Assembly (NCBI GenBank): GCA_005883365.1
Contig: VAXA01000006.1
Span: forward strand, 1 to 10,594
Direction: 5' to 3'
Origin: Actinomycetota bacterium
GTDB lineage: Bacteria > Actinomycetota > Thermoleophilia > Gaiellales > Gaiellaceae
Length of the DNA stretch: 10,594 nt
The position numbers and the translations under genes are program-made. The notes below the pieces were generated by a model that was given only the letters and a program-made list of their open reading frames with translations, made no database searches and was not told the origin of the DNA. Of the stretch, positions 6,792 through 10,594 are shown one piece after another (position 1 is the first letter of the stretch; each line of letters begins with the position of its first letter).

Positions 6792-7474
6792 CCGCGGCTT
6801 CGGACCTCGCCCAGCTGATCGACGCGCTCTCGCCGGAGCTGGCGGAGACCGTCTTCACGCACACCTCCTGGGCTAGCGAGCGCGGCGCCTCGTACGAGCG
6901 CCTCGAGTTCCTCGGTGACAGCGTCCTCGAGCTCGCTGTCGCGCACGCGCTCTACGCGCGCCATCCTGATTTCTCCGAGGGGCGGCTCGCGAAGGTTCGC
7001 TCCCACGTCGTCTCCCGGGCGACCTGCGCCGAAGTGGCACGGGAGCTCGATCTCGGGAAGCGCCTCGTCGAAAGGGCGGCCGCGACGCAGACACAGGACG
7101 AGCTCGAGCGGCTCGCACGGAACCGCAACGTGCTCGCCGCGGTCATCGAGGCGGCGCTGGGCGCGCTCTTCCTCCAGCACGGCTTCGCGGCGATCGAGGA
7201 CGCCGTCGTCGCCGCGTTCTCGCAGCATATCGAGCAGGCGCTCACGACCCGGGTCGACCAGAAGACGGACCTGCAAGAGCTGCTCGCCCGCAGCGGCCGC
7301 CACGTGACGTACGTGGAGATCTCGGTCGAGGGACCACCGCACGAACGCAGCTTCACCTGCGCGGCGATCGTCGACGGGGAGGAGCTCGGCCGCGGCGAGG
7401 GCCGTACGAAGAAGGCAGCCGAGCAGGAAGCCGCCCGGGAGGCGCTCGAAAAGCTCGACGGCGACGAGGCCTGA
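6788..7474 (+). CDS. rnc: Ribonuclease III with non-canonical start and altered metal site
   Basis: RNase III cleaves double-stranded RNA, including rRNA precursors. The catalytic domain shows FTHTSW, the signature [15 protein letters not shown] (acids equivalent to E. coli E38, E41 and D45), [10 protein letters not shown] (E65) and [10 protein letters not shown] (E117). The position of E. coli D114, normally in LAD-TVEA, is Ala here (VLAAVIEA), and the usual SGGR/ESI segment before it is also absent. The dsRNA-binding domain is complete (about the last 70 residues, [10 protein letters not shown] to [18 protein letters not shown]). No ATG, GTG or TTG occurs in this frame from the upstream stop at 6542 to GTG 7034, which lies inside the nuclease domain. 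I place the start at GTA 6788, overlapping the acpP stop (GTAG), giving about 228 residues. CTG 6815 is the main alternative (219 residues). Identity is sure; the exact start is not. Confidence 0.88.
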   Translation, partial: VAAASDLAQLIDALSPELAETVFTHTSWASERGASYERLEFLGDSVLELAVAHALYARHPDFSEGRLAKVRSHVVSRATCAEVARELDLGKRLVERAAATQTQDELERLARNRNVLAAVIEAALGALFLQHGFAAIEDAVVAAFSQHIEQALTTRVDQKTDLQELLARSGRHVTYVEISVEGPPHERSFTCAAIVDGEELGRGEGRTKKAAEQEAAREALEKLDGDEA

Positions 7475-7526
7475 CTCGGCGCGTTTTCGCGGCTCTCGGG
7501 CCATTTCTGGCATGCTGTGCCGCCTC

Positions 7527-7691
7527 ATGACCGAGCGGCGTCCGACCAACTCGGAGCTCCGGCTGCGGCGGCTCACGGCGGAGGAGCCGGATTCCGCACC
7601 GCGCGGGATCCTCGAGATCTTCCCCGACGCCGAGCCGGCGGACGAGGACGCGCCGCTCGCGCGCGACGAGGCCGACGAAGAGCTCGGCTGA
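7527..7691 (+). CDS. Small acidic hypothetical protein (54 aa)
   Basis: An ATG-started frame encodes 54 residues: a basic N terminus (MTERRPTNSELRLRRL), a short hydrophobic core (GILEIFP) and a strongly acidic C-terminal half (DAEPADEDAP to DEADEELG). I do not recognise a family. Of its 54 codons, 50 end in G or C, which matches coding sequence in this genome and argues against chance. An in-frame ATG at 7512 would add five residues. No Shine-Dalgarno is visible; CATGCT 10 nt upstream could be a weak -10. It occupies the slot after rnc where many actinobacteria carry mutM/fpg. It converges on the BTAD regulator, 12 bp away. Confidence 0.5.
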   Translation: MTERRPTNSELRLRRLTAEEPDSAPRGILEIFPDAEPADEDAPLARDEADEELG

Positions 7692-7703
7692 CCTAGGGGG
7701 CGG

Positions 7704-8423
7704 CTAGGCGAGCAGCTCGCCGTGCAGCGCCTTCGTCACCCCGCTCGGAGCGGTCCCGAGCTCCTCGCGTAGGAACGCGCGCAGCTCGTCGTAGACCTTG
7801 AGCGCCTCGGCGCGATTACCGCGGGCGTGCAGCACGCGCATCAGCAACCTCCAGCCGGTCTCGCGAAACGGCTGCTCGCGCACCAGCGCGCGCGCGGCGC
7901 GTTCAGCGGTGTCGAGCTCCCCACCGCCGATGTTGACGCATGCCTCCGCGACGAGCTCGAGCGAACGCGTGTGGATCTCCTCCAGCCGGCGCCGCTCCTC
8001 ACTGACCCACGGCGCCTCCTCGCCGGGAAGGAAGCCGCGCCGGGCGACGTGCTGCGCCACCCGGGCCGGGCCCCAGGCGGCCTTCCAGTCGCGCCGCGCC
8101 ACCGCCGTCTCGGCACGATGCAGCCCCTCCGCGGCCGCGTCGACGTCGATCCAGGCCTCCGCCGGGAGGACGATGCGGATACGGCTGCGGCCTTCGAGCT
8201 CGACCAGCCGCCGCAGCTTCGAGAGCAGCGGCGACAGGCCTCCGTCACGTCCGCCGGGCCAGACCGCCTCGACGAGCTCGTCACGGCTCGCGGTCCGCAA
8301 CCTGTTGACCACGAGGAAGGCGAAGAGGATACGGCCTTGCCGGCCGGGCAGATCGGTGTCGATTCGCCGTCCCGCGATCTCGGCGACGAGCCGCCCACAG
8401 AGCTGGATGCGTGTCGACTCCAA
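7704..8423 (-). CDS. SARP/AfsR-type regulator with BTAD domain
   Basis: A 239-residue protein. The N-terminal part (about 1-90) is an OmpR-like winged helix (RIQLCGRLVAEIAGRRI, RQGRILFAFLVVNR, SRDELVEAVWPGG, LLSKLRRLVE). The C-terminal part (about 95-237) is a BTAD tetratricopeptide-like domain (RLEEIHTRSLELVAEA, ELDTAERAARALVREQPF, GWRLLMRVLHARGNRAEAL, YDELRAFLREELG). Such regulators bind direct repeats with 11-bp periodicity and activate nearby genes. No ATPase or further TPR domain follows, so it is the small single-unit type. The start is TTG at 8421-8423. Three CAAG(G/C) repeats 11 bp apart begin at that codon. It is divergent from the DUF1059 gene. Its target and signal are unknown, and no biosynthetic cluster is visible nearby. 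Confidence 0.88.
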   Translation of the reverse strand: MESTRIQLCGRLVAEIAGRRIDTDLPGRQGRILFAFLVVNRLRTASRDELVEAVWPGGRDGGLSPLLSKLRRLVELEGRSRIRIVLPAEAWIDVDAAAEGLHRAETAVARRDWKAAWGPARVAQHVARRGFLPGEEAPWVSEERRRLEEIHTRSLELVAEACVNIGGGELDTAERAARALVREQPFRETGWRLLMRVLHARGNRAEALKVYDELRAFLREELGTAPSGVTKALHGELLA

Positions 8424-8447
8424 GCTCTTGCCAAGGTAACCGCAAGG
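8421..8447. repeat. Three CAAG(G/C) direct repeats at 11-bp period, candidate BTAD-regulator operator
   Basis: CAAGC at 8421, CAAGG at 8432 and CAAGG at 8443 are spaced exactly 11 bp start to start. Heptamer-type direct repeats with 11-bp (one helical turn) spacing are the known operator layout for SARP/BTAD regulators. The repeats lie at the TTG start of the BTAD gene, within the 68-bp region between it and the divergent DUF1059 gene, so they could control either or both. Confidence 0.5.
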
Positions 8448-8478
8448 ACGCCGGCGGACAATGCCGCATCGGCTACCG

Positions 8479-8485
8479 AAGGAGG
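8479..8485 (+). promoter_or_regulatory. Strong Shine-Dalgarno of the DUF1059 gene
   Basis: AAGGAGG lies 6 nt before ATG 8492. It is the closest match to the consensus ribosome binding site in the window and fixes the start of this small gene. Confidence 0.8.
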
Positions 8486-8491
8486 AGAACG

Positions 8492-8650
8492 ATGGCGAAG
8501 CTGATCAATTGTGAGTGCGGGCGCGTCGTCCGCGGCGAGACCGACGAGGAACTGCTCGCGAACGCCGAGGAGCACGTCAACCGCGACCATCCCGAGCTCG
8601 TCGGCAAGATCTCGCGCGACGATCTCCTCGCGATGGCGGAGGAGGCGTAG
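8492..8650 (+). CDS. DUF1059-family small protein (52 aa)
   Basis: A 52-residue protein starting MAKLINCECGRVVRGETDEE and continuing LLANAEEHVNRDHPELVGKI, then DDLLAMAEEA. The CxCG start (C7, C9), the acidic GETDEEL stretch, the H-x(4)-H spacing (H28, H33) and the closing helix are typical of DUF1059 proteins, which are common in actinobacteria and of unknown function. A metal site made by the two Cys and two His residues is plausible but inferred. The ATG at 8492 has the near-perfect AAGGAGG ribosome binding site six bases upstream. The gene is divergent from the BTAD regulator, whose candidate operator lies in the shared 68-bp upstream region, so regulation by it is likely. smc starts 44 bp downstream. 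Confidence 0.85.
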   Translation: MAKLINCECGRVVRGETDEELLANAEEHVNRDHPELVGKISRDDLLAMAEEA

Positions 8651-8679
8651 CAGGCTGAGGCGGCGTCCGCGGCGCGCGA

Positions 8680-8685
8680 TAGCGT
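8680..8685 (+). promoter_or_regulatory. Putative -10 box (TAGCGT) for smc
   Basis: TAGCGT ends 9 nt before the smc GTG at 8695, the same layout as the boxes before sepIVA-like, DUF177 and rpmF. No SD is visible in front of the GTG. No -35 is recognisable. Confidence 0.35.
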
Positions 8686-8694
8686 GCGCGGCTC

Positions 8695-10594
8695 GTGCAC
8701 CTCCGGGCGATCAAGCTGCGCGGCTTCAAGTCGTTCCCCGACCCGGTCGAGGTCCGTCTCGAGCCGGGCGTCGGCGTGATTGTCGGCCCGAACGGCTCCG
8801 GCAAGTCGAACGTCTCCGACGCGATCCGCTGGGCCGCCGGTTCCCTCAGCCCGACCGAGCTGCGGGCCGAGAAGCCCGACGACGTCCTCTTCGCCGGCGG
8901 CGGCGCGCGCGGCTCCGCCGACTTCTGCGAGGTCGAGCTCCTCTTCGACAACGCCGACGGGGCGCTGCCCGTCGACTATTCCGAGCTCTCGGTGGCCCGT
9001 CGCCTGCACCGCGGCGGCGAGGGGCAGTACCTCGTCAACCGGGCTGCCGTGCGGCGGCTCGACCTCGTCGAGCTGCTCGCCGACCTCGGGCTCGGCCAGG
9101 GAATGCACTCGATCATCAGCCAGGGCAAGGTCGAGGCGATCCTCGCGTCGCGGCCTGCCGAGCGGCGTGCGCTGATCGAGGAGGCTGCCGGCCTCGGCCG
9201 CTTCAAGGCCCGCCGTCACCGCGCCGAGCTCAAGCTCGCGCGTGTCGCCGTCGAGGTCGAGCGCGCCTGCGACGTCGAGGCGGAGGTTCGGAAGCGGCTC
9301 CGGCCGCTCGCGCTCCAGGCGACGGCGGCGGAACGCGCGCAGAAGCTCGTGGTCGAGCTCGCGCGCCTGCGGGCGCGGATCGCGCAACTCGACCTCGCCG
9401 GGCTCGACGAACGGTTGGCGGAGCTCGAAACGCGGCGGAGCGCGGCCGCGGCGGCACGGCGCGGGGTGGACGAGAGGCTCGCGGCGCTGCTCGCCGAGCG
9501 CGGGCAGGCCGAGGAGGAGCTCGCCGACGCGGCTGGTGCGCGCGAGCAGGCGCTGCAGGCGCTCTACAGGCTCCGCAGCGCAGCGGAGCGTCTCGAGCTG
9601 CGGCGCGAGTCCGCGGAGGCGCGGGTGCTCGGGCTCCGCGACGAGCTGGCCCGCCCGCGCCGGGTGCTCGACGAGCGCGTTCGCGCCGAGCGGGCCGCCC
9701 TCACGGACGAGATCCGATTGCTGGAAGAGCGCCTGCGGACGCTCGATCGGGCGCTCGCCGAGCGCGAGGGGCTGCCGCCGGCGGCGCGGGCGCTGGCCGA
9801 GGACGGCGAGCGGATCGCCCTCTCGCTACTCGAGGTGGAGCCCGGCCGCGAGCGCGCGGTCGCGGCCGCGCTCGGCCGTTCGGCCTCCGCCGTGGTTCGG
9901 GACGACGCGGCCGGAGCGCTCGCACTGCTCGAGCGAGCGCGCGAGGCGGGGCTCGGCAGCCTCGTCGTCCTGGTCGGCCGGGATCCCGCCCAGCTCGTTG
10001 CCCAGATGCCCGTCGTCGCGAAGGAGGAGCTGCTGGCGTCGTCGGTCCCGGCGGTGACATCGGAGGGCTTCGGGTACGACCCGCAGCGTGGCGAGCTGTG
10101 GTTCGCGGGCGAGACCGCCGAGGCGCTGCTGCTCGAGCTGCAGGCTCGCCGGCGATCGCTTGCTTCGGAGCTCGACGAGCTTCGCGCGAGGCTCGAGACG
10201 CCGATCCCGGAAGCCGCGTATTCGCTCGAGCGGAATCCCTTCGCCGACCGCAGCGTCCAGATCGCCGAGCGGCTCCTGCACGCACTCGACGTCTCGGTGC
10301 AGCACTTCGAGGCGCCCCTCCGGGAGGAGGTCGACGCAGGTGCGGCGCGCAGCGGCGAGCTCGGCGCCGAGCTGCGCCGGCTCGGCGCGGCCGAGGTGGA
10401 GCTGCGGCAGGAGCACGGCGCCGCGTCCGAAGCCGTCTCCGCCGTTGAGGTCGAGGCGGCACGGGTCGAGGCGGAGGCCGACGAGGCGCGCCGTCGGCTC
10501 GAACAGGCGAATGCCGTGCTGGAAGGGCCGACGGCAGAGCCGCCGACGCCCAGCGGGAGGACCGCGGCGCCTTCGGCGCCGCCCGGCGAGCCGG
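8695..10594 (+). CDS. smc: Chromosome segregation protein SMC (3' partial), short-arm form
   Basis: The frame is open from GTG 8695 to the window end (633 codons). SMC dimers with ScpAB organise and segregate the chromosome. The head begins HLRAIKLRGFKSFPDPVEV. Walker A is GPNGSGKSN (31-39, Lys37), the R-loop Arg is at 57 (ELRAEKPDD), and the Q-loop is SIISQGKVEAIL (139-150, Gln143), followed by RRALIEEAAGLGRFKARR. A coiled coil runs from about 165 to 365. A hinge-like segment starts near 373 (SLLEVEPGRERAVAAALG, SAVVRDDAAGALALLERA, SLVVLVGRD) and ends near 475 (WFAGETAEALL). Coiled coil then resumes. Bacillus SMC has its hinge near residue 500, so this first arm is about 130 residues shorter and the hinge also looks reduced. 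The last 23 residues contain 8 prolines, odd for a coiled coil. Signature and Walker B motifs lie outside the window. Confidence 0.93.
   Translation, partial: MHLRAIKLRGFKSFPDPVEVRLEPGVGVIVGPNGSGKSNVSDAIRWAAGSLSPTELRAEKPDDVLFAGGGARGSADFCEVELLFDNADGALPVDYSELSVARRLHRGGEGQYLVNRAAVRRLDLVELLADLGLGQGMHSIISQGKVEAILASRPAERRALIEEAAGLGRFKARRHRAELKLARVAVEVERACDVEAEVRKRLRPLALQATAAERAQKLVVELARLRARIAQLDLAGLDERLAELETRRSAAAAARRGVDERLAALLAERGQAEEELADAAGAREQALQALYRLRSAAERLELRRESAEARVLGLRDELARPRRVLDERVRAERAALTDEIRLLEERLRTLDRALAEREGLPPAARALAEDGERIALSLLEVEPGRERAVAAALGRSASAVVRDDAAGALALLERAREAGLGSLVVLVGRDPAQLVAQMPVVAKEELLASSVPAVTSEGFGYDPQRGELWFAGETAEALLLELQARRRSLASELDELRARLETPIPEAAYSLERNPFADRSVQIAERLLHALDVSVQHFEAPLREEVDAGAARSGELGAELRRLGAAEVELRQEHGAASEAVSAVEVEAARVEAEADEARRRLEQANAVLEGPTAEPPTPSGRTAAPSAPPGEP

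Noticed and set aside
6730..6795. Programmed -1 frameshift joining ACP to RNase III
   Set aside because: The rnc frame is open across acpP, and CAA AAG occurs near 6737, but there is no X-XXY-YYZ slippery heptamer or clear downstream structure, and the RNase III homology starts after the acpP stop.
7475..7526. Possible terminator after rnc
   Set aside because: The short T-rich patch (GTTTTCGCGG) has no preceding stable inverted repeat.
8651..8694. GC-rich inverted repeat before smc as a hairpin
   Set aside because: The GCGC arms are only about 4 bp and common in this base composition. The TAGCGT box explains the region better.
8840..8880. Loss of the GEQS motif in SMC (GSLS here) as a catalytic defect
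   Set aside because: The Q-loop glutamine is the one in SIISQGKVE (Gln143), which is present, and the R-loop Arg57 is kept. GEQS variation is not a loss of a catalytic residue.
8511..10448. Plus-strand frame of 645 codons overlapping DUF1059 and smc
   Set aside because: The smc frame carries Walker A, R-loop and Q-loop motifs. This alternative frame gives only Arg/Ala-rich sequence.

Overview
The window is a high-GC (about 70 % by eye), gene-dense bacterial chromosome segment. It fits a deep-branching actinobacterium, most likely Thermoleophilia/Gaiellales-like; that placement is an inference. The backbone is a housekeeping cluster: rsmD (3' end) - coaD - sepIVA-like - DUF177 (yceD) - rpmF - plsX - acpP - rnc - smc (5' part). 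A SepIVA-type DivIVA-like gene near DUF177 and rnc is an actinobacterial trait. The rpmF-plsX-acpP-rnc order is more like Firmicutes and other bacteria, and its mix with sepIVA points to an early-branching actinobacterial lineage.

Layout. Positions 1-1592 hold an operon of the rsmD end, coaD and an alpha/beta hydrolase, joined by 4-bp start/stop overlaps (TTGA, GTGA). Positions 1654-2160 encode a short SepIVA-like coiled-coil protein. It converges on, and overlaps by 4 bp, a minus-strand LysR regulator (2157-3068). That regulator is divergent from an EamA/DMT exporter of YedA type (3128-4126) and probably controls it. DUF177 (4158-4667) overlaps a convergent minus-strand GNAT acetyltransferase (4639-5307) by 29 bp. 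The GNAT gene is divergent from rpmF across only 27 bp. rpmF, plsX, acpP and rnc follow on the plus strand. Next come a 54-codon acidic small ORF, a minus-strand SARP/BTAD-type regulator, a divergent DUF1059 small protein, and smc, which runs off the window end.

How the genes fit together: coaD feeds coenzyme A synthesis. plsX and acpP link fatty-acid and phospholipid synthesis. rsmD, DUF177, rpmF and rnc serve ribosome assembly. SepIVA-like and SMC act in envelope growth/division and chromosome organisation. The LysR/EamA pair, GNAT, hydrolase and BTAD/DUF1059 genes look like later insertions into this cluster.

Main points worth a second look: (1) rnc has no ATG, GTG or TTG in frame upstream of its catalytic core; the best start is a GTA overlapping the acpP stop (GTAG). 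(2) Its RNase III lacks one metal-binding Asp. (3) Three CAAG(G/C) repeats at exact 11-bp spacing lie at the start of the BTAD regulator, a SARP-operator-like layout. (4) The SMC protein has a short first arm and a reduced hinge. (5) TANNNT boxes lie 6-11 nt before several starts, suggesting leaderless transcription, and one sits in a palindromic CTATAG shared by two divergent genes. I found no mobile element, CRISPR array, tRNA or rRNA. No gene-free stretch exceeds 70 bp.
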